16,437 nt of DNA from Candidatus Bathyarchaeota archaeon (GTDB lineage Archaea > Thermoproteota > Bathyarchaeia > TCS64). Location: positions 1 to 16,437 of the forward strand of contig JAUWDP010000003.1 in assembly GCA_030608725.1 (NCBI GenBank), written 5' to 3'. Numbering within the stretch: position 1 is the stretch's first letter; each line of letters begins with the position of its first letter. Shown in pieces: positions 4,821 to 12,900 of this stretch. The translations under genes and the position numbers were made by a program. Under the pieces are notes generated by a model. That model saw only the letters and a program-made list of their open reading frames with translations, was not told where the DNA came from and did no database searches.

Positions 4821-7088
4821 TCACTCATCCCCAGGTGGAGCCTCCTTTTCGGGCTCCTCCTCCACAAAGTCCGTCAGCGCCCTCTGCTCAGACACCACCG
4901 CGTCCAGCCCCCGCCACTCACCCTCATCCACCACCCCCCCCACCTGCTCCTTGATCACCTTCGCCAGCCTCGCCCCGATCAAAGGGATCTCCACAAGCCG
5001 CCCCACCGGCGCCCTCTTCAACGCAGCCACACTCCGGAAACCCGAGTTAAACAGCAACCGAGCCCGCACCCGCCCGATCCCCCGCAACCTCACCAACGGC
5101 AGCAGCTTCTCCGACACCCCATACCTCACCCGATCCCTCAGCCGCCCCAGATGCCGCCGATGCTCCGTCAACCCCAGCACCCCCGCCAGCTCATACGTCG
5201 AATACAGCAGCCAGTCCGCGTTCGTCACAGCGCTGTACCGATCCCCCGGCGCCACACCGTACCTGTCCATCAGCTCCCCCTCCGAGACCTCCTGGATCCA
5301 CGCCCCCAGTACCATCGCCGTCTTCACCTCTCCTAGGACCTGCCCCCTCTCCACATAGTCCCCCAGCAGATCCCCTGGTGGAAAAGCGAACTCGTCCAGC
5401 CGCTCCTCAGCGTACTCCTCCACCAGCTCCTCATCCCTACGCCTGGGACGGAGGATAGGCCGCATGTTCGGCGTATGGCAGATCATGTGAAGCCAAGTGA
5501 AGTCAGTCACCTCCGGCGCACCCCGCCTCAGCCCGTCCCTGATCACCACCGCCGAGTAGGGGTCCACGTACAGCTCAGAGACCCTCCTCCCGAAGTCCGT
5601 AGCGTAGATGGTATCACCCTTGTACTCGATGAGGTCCTCACGCCGAAGGTAACTAAGGATCCCCGCCAGTATGAGCTTCACGTTCCCCATGGGATAGTGA
5701 TAGCCGTAGAACGTCCCACCGAAGAAGTCGATGAGCCCCTGTTCCGTGTGAGCGTAGTCGGAGGCGACCGCCGCCAGCGTGTGCCCCCTCAGGGCCGTCT
5801 CCTGAGCCAGACGGCTGAAAAGCCTCTCAGGACGCGCCGAAACGTAGTTCTCCATCAGCGCGTCCTGCTCATCCGACGACGACGCTATCAGCACCGCCTC
5901 CCCGTACTCATCGTACTGAGGCCTCCCAGCCCGACCGCTCATCTGCTTATACTCCAGAACCGAGATGGGGTACATCCCGTACCCCGGCGTGAACCTCCTA
6001 TAGCTCCCGATCACCGCAGTCCTCGCCGGAAGGTTCACCCCCGAAGCCAATGTCGGAGTAGAGGCCAGGATCTTGATCCTCCCTTCCTTGAATGCCTCCT
6101 CCACGAGGCGCCTGTGCTCCCGGTTCAGCCCGGCGTGATGGAACGCAGCCCCGTCAGAGACCGCGGAAGCGAGCTCCTCCATTAGGCTCGTCTTCTCCCC
6201 CCTGAGGACAATCTCGGACGAGACCTTACGCAGCCCCGTCTCCTCCCGTTTCCCGAGCCTCCCCCTCAATGCCTGGGCTGCAGCCCTAGCCGTGCTCTGA
6301 GCCCGTCTACGGCTCTCCACGAAGATGAGGGCCTGACCCCCATCCAGCACTGAGTTCAACGCGATATTCACGGCGTCCTGCTTATGCAGGGGATCAAGCC
6401 CCTTCACGCTGCCATCGTTGAAGATGATCCTGTCCCCGTAGGCCACTCCCTCTCTCAGGGGCACGGGCCTCCACTCCGTCCTCACGCACTCTGCCTCCAG
6501 CCACTCTGCCACCTCGTCCGCGTTCCTGATGGTAGCACTAAGAGCCAGGATCTGTATACGGGGGTTCAGCTGCCTAAGCCGAGTCAGGGCCACCTCCAGG
6601 GTCGGCCCCCGGTCATTCCCTATCAGGTGGACCTCATCCGCCACCACCAGGGACACCCCCTCCATCCAAGGCGACCTATGCCTCAGAAGGGAGTCGCACT
6701 TCTCATTCGTCGTGATGAGGATGTCATAATCCCCGAGCCACGAAGTCCGGCTGTCGAGATCACCCGTGCTCACCCCGACCCGGACCCGCCGCCCCCTCGA
6801 CGCCTCCAGAACGGTGTAAGCCTGGAACTCCTCGTACTTCTCCCATGCCAGGGCGCGAAGGGGGGTGAGGTAAAGTACCTTCCCGCCCCCCTCGAGAACG
6901 TGCTTCAGTGCACAGATCTCCGCGATCAGTGTCTTACCGCTGGCCGTGGGGCTTGCCAACACGAGGTTCTTGCCATCGAGAACGTTCGCGTTGATGGCAT
7001 CCTCCTGGGGAGGGTAGAGCTCATCGAGGCCCCGTTCTTGGAGTAGAACTTTAACCTCCTCTGGGATGTCGAGCTCGGAGACCTTCAA
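4821..7088 (-). CDS. hel308: Hel308 (Hjm) superfamily 2 DNA helicase
   Basis: ATP-dependent 3'-5' DNA helicase acting at stalled replication forks and in recombination repair. The 755-residue length is normal for the family. Motifs in order: Q-motif ELYPPQ (23-28), Walker A ASPTASGKT (45-53), Ia TPLRALAWEK (75-84), DEVH box (151-154), SAT (184-186), STPTLASGVNLPA (343-355), and motif VI QMSGRAGRP (382-390). Winged-helix and ratchet domains follow. The C-terminal helix-hairpin-helix domain carries the Hel308 autoregulatory motif GIGRVRAR (670-677). The acidic Pro/Glu tail (EEEPEKEAPPGDE) probably replaces a PCNA- or RPA-contacting tail; this is not shown. The start is TTG at 7088-7086, followed by KVSELDIPEEV as in relatives; an in-frame TAG four codons upstream excludes anything longer. 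Confidence 0.95.
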   Translation of the reverse strand: MKVSELDIPEEVKVLLQERGLDELYPPQEDAINANVLDGKNLVLASPTASGKTLIAEICALKHVLEGGGKVLYLTPLRALAWEKYEEFQAYTVLEASRGRRVRVGVSTGDLDSRTSWLGDYDILITTNEKCDSLLRHRSPWMEGVSLVVADEVHLIGNDRGPTLEVALTRLRQLNPRIQILALSATIRNADEVAEWLEAECVRTEWRPVPLREGVAYGDRIIFNDGSVKGLDPLHKQDAVNIALNSVLDGGQALIFVESRRRAQSTARAAAQALRGRLGKREETGLRKVSSEIVLRGEKTSLMEELASAVSDGAAFHHAGLNREHRRLVEEAFKEGRIKILASTPTLASGVNLPARTAVIGSYRRFTPGYGMYPISVLEYKQMSGRAGRPQYDEYGEAVLIASSSDEQDALMENYVSARPERLFSRLAQETALRGHTLAAVASDYAHTEQGLIDFFGGTFYGYHYPMGNVKLILAGILSYLRREDLIEYKGDTIYATDFGRRVSELYVDPYSAVVIRDGLRRGAPEVTDFTWLHMICHTPNMRPILRPRRRDEELVEEYAEERLDEFAFPPGDLLGDYVERGQVLGEVKTAMVLGAWIQEVSEGELMDRYGVAPGDRYSAVTNADWLLYSTYELAGVLGLTEHRRHLGRLRDRVRYGVSEKLLPLVRLRGIGRVRARLLFNSGFRSVAALKRAPVGRLVEIPLIGARLAKVIKEQVGGVVDEGEWRGLDAVVSEQRALTDFVEEEPEKEAPPGDE

Positions 7089-7122
7089 GTGACCAGCCTA
7101 CGACTTCACTATATCATTGTCG

Positions 7123-7131
7123 CCATATTAA
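7123..7131 (-). promoter_or_regulatory. TATA-box promoter for hel308
   Basis: Minus strand reads TTAATATGG, centred about 39 bases before the TTG start. Expected transcription start is near 7100, giving a leader of about a dozen bases. A second A/T element (GATATAG, near 7110-7116) is too close to the start to serve a full leader. Confidence 0.4.
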
Positions 7132-7180
7132 TCTCAATCCGTCTCGGACTTGGAAAGCTAGAGTACACTGCCCATGTAGG

Positions 7181-7807
7181 CTAGTCAGACTTCAGCTCGG
7201 ATACCAACGCCCTGATTGCCACCTCAAGGGCGCTGGCGCTTAGCTCTAATGACATCGAGGGGCTCCTCCCGTTGAGGGCTTGTTCGGGGAGCCGGGGAAC
7301 ATGGATGAACCCGGCCGGGATGTCGCACCCGTTCCTTGCTAGGTAGTCCATCAGGTAGTAGAAGATGAGGTTACACCCCACCGTACCCGCTGAGTTGGAT
7401 AGCCTGGCAGGTATGCTCGCCTCCTTCAAAGCCTCCAGAATCCTCCTATAAGGAAGCGTCGTGAAATATCCCACAGGACCGTCATCCCTGATGGCTGCAT
7501 CCTGCGCCTCCTTCCCCATGACTCCGCCCCTCGCGCTGAAAACATTGATGGCGACACGCTCCACAGCGATGACCGCCCCGGCACCTGAGACCCCCGTGCA
7601 GACCACAGCGGCGGGCTTATAATTCTCCAAGTGCCCCTCGATGGCTTCCTTCACACCGTTGAACTTCATGGTGATCTCCTCCGCAGCCACCCTGTACCCT
7701 TCAATATCCCGACCGTCAAGCTCCATGCAGGCCGCGATTGAGGGATTCACCTTGAAATCCCCGAAGGCCTCGTAGCCGGTCAAGAGAATTGTGCCCTTGC
7801 TAGACAT
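7181..7807 (-). CDS. pcp: Pyroglutamyl-peptidase I (peptidase family C15), copy 1
   Basis: Cytosolic cysteine peptidase that removes N-terminal pyroglutamate from peptides. At 208 residues it has the normal family length. The N-terminal strand and loop LLTGYEAFGDFKVNPS (8-23) replaces the usual TGFEPFGG. Catalytic triad residues are visible: E83 in AVERVAINV, C145 in SAGTVGCNLIFY, H169 in GFIHVP. The substrate-loop motif G-x-x-GG before the Glu is altered (GVSGAGAV), as is the GFEPFGG loop (to GYEAFGD). This copy therefore diverges more from the family consensus than its paralog at 8490-9110, and its specificity may have shifted. Stop is TAG. A TATA at 7831-7840 gives a leaderless-type promoter, so it is transcribed separately from the dinB remnant. 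Confidence 0.9.
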   Translation of the reverse strand: MSSKGTILLTGYEAFGDFKVNPSIAACMELDGRDIEGYRVAAEEITMKFNGVKEAIEGHLENYKPAAVVCTGVSGAGAVIAVERVAINVFSARGGVMGKEAQDAAIRDDGPVGYFTTLPYRRILEALKEASIPARLSNSAGTVGCNLIFYYLMDYLARNGCDIPAGFIHVPRLPEQALNGRSPSMSLELSASALEVAIRALVSELKSD

Positions 7808-7830
7808 GACAATAACATATGCTTGTGGCT

Positions 7831-7840
7831 TAATTAAAAT
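7831..7840 (-). promoter_or_regulatory. TATA-box promoter for pcp copy 1
   Basis: Minus strand reads ATTTTAATTA, centred about 28 bases before the ATG at 7807, typical for a leaderless archaeal mRNA. Confidence 0.5.
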
Positions 7841-7873
7841 GAATAGCGTGCCTTCGATCTTCCTTAAGAAATG

Positions 7874-7880
7874 AAAAAAA
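7874..7880 (-). terminator. T7 tract terminator after the dinB-like gene
   Basis: Seven consecutive Ts on the minus strand, 12 bases after the TAA of the dinB-like gene and before the pcp copy 1 promoter. Confidence 0.6.
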
Positions 7881-7892
7881 GGGAGGGTAGTT

Positions 7893-8351
7893 TTAGGTTC
7901 CCTTCATCCGTTTCTCGACGCCGAGGATGGCGGCGATCTGCCCCTCGTGGTGAAGTATCTCGGAGACGGCCAGCATCAGGTAGCTCTCCTTAGGAGCCTT
8001 GCCGTAGAACCAGTCCATCTCCTCAGCGAGGGCATCTGGATTTAGCCCGTCAAGGCCCTCCATAAACATCGCCTTACCTTCCTCGATATCACCAAGGATC
8101 TTCTCCAGTGAGTAGCTTGCGTTCCCTACGCAGTCCTCAGGCCAGCCCCCTGGGGCGTATTCCTTGTTACCCGTCAGTATTTTCGGTATGAAGACGTGGA
8201 GCTCACTCGACATGTGGGTCAAAACCCACCTGATGATGTTAGCCTCTAAGCATGACTGCCAGTCCAGCTACTCCTTAAAATCCTTCGTAGCCCTACCCAG
8301 ACGGTCAAATCCGAGAGCCGCGAAGGCCTTTATGGTCGCTATTTTTTCAAC
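7893..8351 (-). pseudogene. DinB-family (four-helix bundle) gene interrupted by an in-frame TAG
   Basis: The intact 3' part (109 codons from a TTG at 8222) begins in mid-domain. Reading upstream in the same frame gives convincing DinB/DUF664-type sequence: VEKIATIKAFAALGFDRL, then GRATKDFKE, a TAG at 8270-8268, then LDWQSCLEANIIRWVLTHM. Past the stop come the likely metal-ligand histidines in LTHMSSEL and EILHHEGQ. The TAG replaces a residue where CAG (Gln) is one transition away. The 5' end also lacks a normal start: the frame opens after TAA at 8357-8355 with GAG GTT GAA AAA ATA. A GAGGT lies seven bases before the ATA, as if ATG had changed to ATA, or GTG to GTT. The promoter and terminator look intact. 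Best call: recent pseudogene or assembly error. A shortened product from the TTG, preceded by AGGTGG, is possible but would lose the first helix. DinB-fold proteins include metal-dependent thiol-transferase relatives; no specific role can be given. Confidence 0.75.
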
Positions 8352-8380
8352 CTCTTAATCGATGGGGGTCCTCATTCGCT

Positions 8381-8390
8381 TTTAATATGG
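8381..8390 (-). promoter_or_regulatory. TATA-box promoter for the dinB-like gene
   Basis: Minus strand reads CCATATTAAA, with predicted transcription start around 8358, right at the 5' end of the homologous frame. A second TATA-like element (GGTATAAAGAG, 8416-8426) lies further upstream. Confidence 0.45.
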
Positions 8391-8436
8391 TTTACATAGA
8401 TCTCGACGGGTCCTTCTCTTTATACCGCCGGCGTTT

Positions 8437-8443
8437 AAAAAAA
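8437..8443 (-). terminator. T7 tract terminator after pcp copy 2
   Basis: Seven consecutive Ts on the minus strand, 46 bases past the TGA of pcp copy 2 and followed by the dinB promoter region. Confidence 0.55.
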
Positions 8444-8478
8444 TTGGAGCCATCTTTATCGTAGATGTCGAGGCACGC

Positions 8479-8496
8479 GACTTGAAAAATCAAGTC
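8479..8496 (-). terminator. Perfect stem-loop at the 3' end of pcp copy 2
   Basis: The 18 bases form a perfect inverted repeat, GACTTGA / TCAAGTC with a four-base A (plus) or T (minus) loop. It overlaps the last codons and TGA of the pcp gene. On the transcript it would fold into a 7-bp stem closing the stop codon. It may stabilise the mRNA end or assist termination at the T7 tract 36 bases on. Confidence 0.45.
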
Positions 8497-9110
8497 ATGT
8501 CTTTTGAAATCAGTTCCACGACGACCTCCAATCCCTTGGCGATGAGGTCAAGGCTCATCGACGCAGATCCCCTCTCCAAAGCCTGCAGCGGCAACAAAGG
8601 GACGTGGATGAATCCCGCCGGGATCTCGATACCCTCGCTTGCCAAGTGATCCATCAGGTGGTAGAAGATCTGGTTGCACCCGAATGTTCCAGCAGAGCTG
8701 GAGAGCCTCGCCGGCACGCCGGCCTCCTTCAATCCCTCCAGCATTCTCCTGTACGGAAGCCTCGTCCAGTAGGCCACGGGGCCTTCTGCGTTCAATGGCT
8801 CATCAAGTGGTTTGTATCCGCAGTTGTAGGGCATCCTGGCGCTGCAGACATTGGTCGCGACACGTTCTACTGACAGGCCTCCCCCTCCACCCTGGCCCGT
8901 GGAGACCACAGCAGCCGGTCTGTACTCCGATACAAGTCCCTTGATTATGTCATTGATCTCATGGAACCTTAGAGGTATCTCCTCAACCACGACCCTATAT
9001 CCGTTGAAGGTCTCCCCCTCAAGCTTCCTGCCGGCCAAAATAGATGGATTAACATCACTTCCCCCAAAGGGCTCAAAGCCAGTCAGGAGGAACACGCCTT
9101 TCTCTGCCAT
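8490..9110 (-). CDS. pcp: Pyroglutamyl-peptidase I (peptidase family C15), copy 2
   Basis: A 206-residue enzyme of the same family as the copy at 7181-7807, and closer to consensus: TGFEPFGGSDVNPS (10-23). The catalytic triad is E82 (SVERVATNV), C145 (SAGTFGCNQIFY) and H169 (GFIHVPLLP). A glycine-rich loop GQGGGGG (72-78) precedes the catalytic Glu. By eye about half the residues match copy 1 with one gap, so the two are old paralogs rather than a recent duplication. The gene follows nusA after a 92-base gap and probably has its own promoter. The weak A/T stretch around 9147-9158 (minus TAAATTTCTTAA) is the only candidate. A stem-loop and a T7 tract follow the stop. Confidence 0.93.
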   Translation of the reverse strand: MAEKGVFLLTGFEPFGGSDVNPSILAGRKLEGETFNGYRVVVEEIPLRFHEINDIIKGLVSEYRPAAVVSTGQGGGGGLSVERVATNVCSARMPYNCGYKPLDEPLNAEGPVAYWTRLPYRRMLEGLKEAGVPARLSSSAGTFGCNQIFYHLMDHLASEGIEIPAGFIHVPLLPLQALERGSASMSLDLIAKGLEVVVELISKDMT

Positions 9111-9202
9111 ACGAAGACACTACACTCTATAGCCATTCAACGAATGTTAAGAAATTTACGTGAAACACCGAAACCCAGGATATTTTGAGGCAGGCGCATG
9201 CC

Positions 9203-9640
9203 TTAGTTGATTACTACGGTGTCCAAGTCGAAATACCGTTTAGCCAGGAACCTGATCTTCTTGATGTTCTGACCGTTCCTGCCGATGGCGATGCCCTTGT
9301 CCTTGGTCTCGACGTTCACCATAGCGATCCGGCCTCCGCTCGCCCTGTCCACGAGCCTGATCTCCTTCACCTTCGCCGGCTTCAACGCGTTCCTGATGAA
9401 CTGCTCTGCGTCGTCGATGTACTCGAAGATCTCGACCTGCTTGTTGGTCATCCTACGGAACCGTTTGATCTTCTCTCCGCCCCGTCCGACAGCGAGGCCG
9501 ACCTCTCCTTTCTTAACCGCGAAGATCAGCGTGTCCTCTTCCTCGTCGATGATGCAGTCAACGATAGTGGCGCCGGTCATGTTCTCTAGCAGGGAGATGA
9601 ACTTCATCTCGTTCTCTGTTATCTTGATGTTACTGAGCAT
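9203..9640 (-). CDS. nusA: Archaeal NusA-like transcription factor (two KH domains)
   Basis: A 145-residue RNA-binding protein corresponding to the KH1-KH2 part of bacterial NusA, without the N-terminal polymerase-binding or S1 domains, as is normal in archaea. The KH signature loops are visible: VGRGGEKIK with GRGG at 52-55, and IGRNGQNIK with GRNG at 120-123. It associates with transcription or nascent RNA; the exact archaeal role is unsettled. The ATG overlaps the end of rpl30e by 11 bases, so translation is coupled. It is the last gene of the rpoB-rpoA-rpl30e-nusA operon here. The rps12-rps7-EF genes that follow nusA in many archaea are absent. Confidence 0.95.
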   Translation of the reverse strand: MLSNIKITENEMKFISLLENMTGATIVDCIIDEEEDTLIFAVKKGEVGLAVGRGGEKIKRFRRMTNKQVEIFEYIDDAEQFIRNALKPAKVKEIRLVDRASGGRIAMVNVETKDKGIAIGRNGQNIKKIRFLAKRYFDLDTVVIN

Positions 9641-9917
9641 TCTCTGTGTTCACCAAATCGAGTATCTTTGAGTCGCCAGTTTCGTTTATAACGATTACTG
9701 AGACCGGGAAAGGCTTCCTGCAGAGGACCCCCAGGTCAAGGCTGTCCTTCTGATGCTGTAGAACAGGTATGTTTCCGAGCTTGCCATACTTCTCTATCTG
9801 CTCTCGTATCTTCTCGGGGCAGTTGGATGACAGTATGGCTATCTTCGCCCTGCCTCGCTGAAGCTCCCTTATTGCCACCTTGGAGCCTAGGTGGAGGCGG
9901 CCGGTATTGATGGCCAT
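9630..9917 (-). CDS. rpl30e: Ribosomal protein L30e-like (L7Ae/L30e/S12e family)
   Basis: L30e-family protein with the typical motifs NTGRLHLGSKVAIRELQRG, AKIAILSSNCP and IPVLQHQKDSLDLGVLCRKP, in the position L30e always takes between rpoA and nusA. The ATG at 9917 gives 95 residues, but homology starts earlier: the in-frame upstream residues SSVDHELR match the first helix of archaeal L30e. No ATG, GTG or TTG exists there. An ACG at 9944-9942 lies eight bases after a strong GGAGG (9953-9957, within the rpoA 3' end). It would give exactly the usual N-terminal length and an 8-base overlap with rpoA. I list the conventional ATG but think ACG (or a misread ATG) is the likelier start. The open frame continues further to 10013 but that part is out-of-frame rpoA. 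Confidence 0.88.
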   Translation of the reverse strand: MAINTGRLHLGSKVAIRELQRGRAKIAILSSNCPEKIREQIEKYGKLGNIPVLQHQKDSLDLGVLCRKPFPVSVIVINETGDSKILDLVNTENAQ

Positions 9918-9936
9918 CCTGAGCTCGTGATCGACG

Positions 9937-12900
9937 CTACTCGTCTCGCTTTCCTCCCATGGACATGAACAGCTCGACACTCCCTGTGCCCAGGGGCATC
10001 GACTGGCCGACAATGATGTTCTCGATCACACCTTTAAGGGGATCGGTCTCACCCTTGATCGCGGCGTTAACCAGGTGCTGGATGGTCAGCTCGAAGGCCG
10101 CCCTCGCCAGGACGCTGCTCTTCTGCCCGCTGATGCCGTGACGGCCGATCTGCTTCACCTCGCCTGTATTCGTCATGATGTCGGAGACCAGCATCACGTG
10201 TCTAATGTCGACGTCGAGACCCTGCTCATCGAGTACTGCGTGGGCCTCCTTGATGAGGGCGTTCCGAGCCGCCTCGATACCCAAGATCTTAGCGATCTCA
10301 TGGATGTCGTTGGTCGTCGTCCTTCTGGGATCGACCCCCTCAATGGCGAGAACTCCCTCAAGGTTGGAGCCGTCGGTGCGTATCACCCACTCCCTATTTT
10401 CGTAAGTGGTCAGAACCCTCTTGATCTCAGGGATGCCTCTTATGCGGGCGTCGACTATCTTTTTGATAAACTTCTCTGAGTTGTTCTTCTTATCCTCGGA
10501 CAAGGCAATGAGGTACGTCTGATCATCGCTTTTAGTGTACTTGAAGGGGAGGGCTTCCTCGAAATCACCTACAACTACGTTAAGGGCTTCCATCCTCTCC
10601 GGTGAGACTGTGATCTTCACAGCGTCCTCCCTGAGATCGATCATCACGGATTCGATTACATCATCGGCGACTGTGTAGCTGAGCTTCTCCGCCACTTCGC
10701 GGGCTTTCTCCTGGCTCCTCCTGTGACTTGAATCCAAGTAGATGTTCATCACTGGCGTTGAAGGCGACCTCCTAGCGTCCACCAGCTCTATGAGCCTGGG
10801 CAATCCAAGGGTGACGTTGAGCTCGGCGACCCCTGCGTAGTGGAACGTCCTGAGGGTCATCTGGGTGCCTGGTTCTCCGATGGACTGGGCTGCCACGGTC
10901 CCCACGGCCTCCCCTGGCTCCACGAGGCTGAAGTCATAGTCCCTCAATACCGTCTGGACGGTCCTCGTCACTCCCTCTTTGGTCATCTCAGAGTCAGAGA
11001 GCTTGTTTCGAAGTTCATCGATCAGGCTCGGGGTCAGATCCACTGCTGCCTCCTCGAGCTTCTCCTCGATGAACTCCTTCGAGGCAGGAGTGCCTTCCTT
11101 TATCGCGATCTTGATCCTCTCGATGAGCAGCCCCACGTTCACAGCGACACCATGGTCGCTCTTGGCCGGGTCGACCCCGTCCTCCCCAAACTTGAACTGG
11201 ATGATGCGACCCTCGGAGTCCCTGACGGTGCCATCGTACTCTACCCTGAGGTGCTCCAGGGCGTTGATGAGGCGGCGCTGCATGTAGCCGCTCTGCTGGG
11301 TACGGACGGCTGTGTCGACGAGCCCCTCCCTGCCACCCATTGAGTGGAAGAAGAACTCGATCGGGTTGAGGCCGTCCCTGTAGCAGTTGTAGACGAATCC
11401 CCTGGCCTCGGGGGCGGGGTCGTGCTCGTTGAAGTGAGGGAGCGTCCTGTTCATGTACCCCCTCATGATCCTCTTGCCACGGATGGCTTGCTGCCCCACC
11501 GACCCCATCATCTGACCTATGTTGAGGCTTGAGCCCCTGGCGCCACTCCGCGTCATGATTATCCCGGCATTGCCCATCCCCAGCCCGGTCTCCACCGTCT
11601 CACCAGCCCTGTCCCTTGCCTTCGCTAATTCGCTCATAACCTGGATCTCGAAGGTCTCCTGGAGATTCTGGCCTGGCAGCCTCTCCAACTGGTCTGTGCT
11701 CAGGTCCTCGATGAGCTTGTCCACGTTCCTCTCCATCCGCTTCATGACCCGGTTGATTTCGCTTATCTCCTTGGTACCGATTGTCAGTTCGTCAAGGGAG
11801 AACGTGAAACCCTTTATTGAGAGGTACTCGTTGATGAGCTTTGTGATAGAGTTGAGGAAGTCATGGCCGGCGTCAGTGCCATAGTCCTTGATAATCCTGT
11901 GGAAGATGGTCTCGGCCCGCTCCGCCCCAATACTGTTCCTGTCTATTACTCCTGTCTGGAGTTTACCGTCTCGAATGGTGACGTAGGCGTCGTACTGACA
12001 CCCCTCACGTTCGCAAGTAGCACAGTGCTGACAGATATTAGCACGCGTGACGAAGTTGTAGTCCTCAGGTAAGAAAAGGCTGAATATGTCTTTCCCTGAC
12101 CATCTCTCTGGCTTCTTCACCGTAGGGTTCGGCATCTTGCCCTGGTAGCCTGTGGCGGCGAGGAGCTTGCCCACATCATTGGCAGTGAGCATAGTCTGAG
12201 CCCTCGTCAGCAGGTAGGCTCCTGTAATGAAGTCCTTGGTGGCGCCAATGATGGGTGCCCCGTATCTGGGTGAGAGTATCTGGTCCTGGACCTGCATGAG
12301 GAGCCTAGCCTCTGTCTGGGCTTCCTTGCTCTGCGGGATGTGGAGGTTCATCTCGTCCCCGTCAAAGTCGGCGTTGTAGGGCGGGCAGACCGTGAGGTGC
12401 ATCCTGAACGTCCTGTAAGGCAGCACCTTCACCCTGTGAGCCATGATGCTCATCCTATGGAGGCTCGGCTGCCTGTTGAAAAGTGCTATATCCCCGTCCT
12501 TCAGGTGCCGCTCCACTGTGAAACCGGGCTCCAGCCCCTCGGCGACGGTCGTCCGGTCCGTCACGAATTCCAGCCTGATGCGTCTGCCATCTGGGCGGAT
12601 GATGTAGAGGGCCCCGGGGTGTATAGACGGGCCGTTGTATACGAGCCTCTTCATCTCTTCGAGGTTCCTCTCGGTTATGATGTCCGGGACCGTCAGTCGG
12701 ACAGCGATGTGCATGGGGACGCCTACCTCATTAATGTCCAGATTCGGGTCAGGTGAGATTACAGTTCTAGCCGAGTAGTCCACCCTCTTCCCCGAGAGGT
12801 TGCCCCTGAACCGGCCTTCCTTTCCCTTCAGCCTCTGGGCGAGGCTCTTTAAGGTTCTTCCAGACCTGTGGCGAGCCGGAGGGATGCCCGAGACCTCGTT

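Noticed and set aside
5475..6185. Long plus-strand open frame (236 codons) opposite hel308, and similar long frames opposite rpoB, rpoA and asnB
   Set aside because: They are antisense shadows of unmistakable minus-strand genes in GC-rich DNA. Their translations are Pro/Arg/His-rich with no domain pattern and no promoter or ribosome binding site.
9945..10013. Extension of rpl30e to an ATG at 10013
   Set aside because: This part is rpoA coding sequence read out of frame (Cys/Ser/Trp-rich) and lacks L30e similarity.
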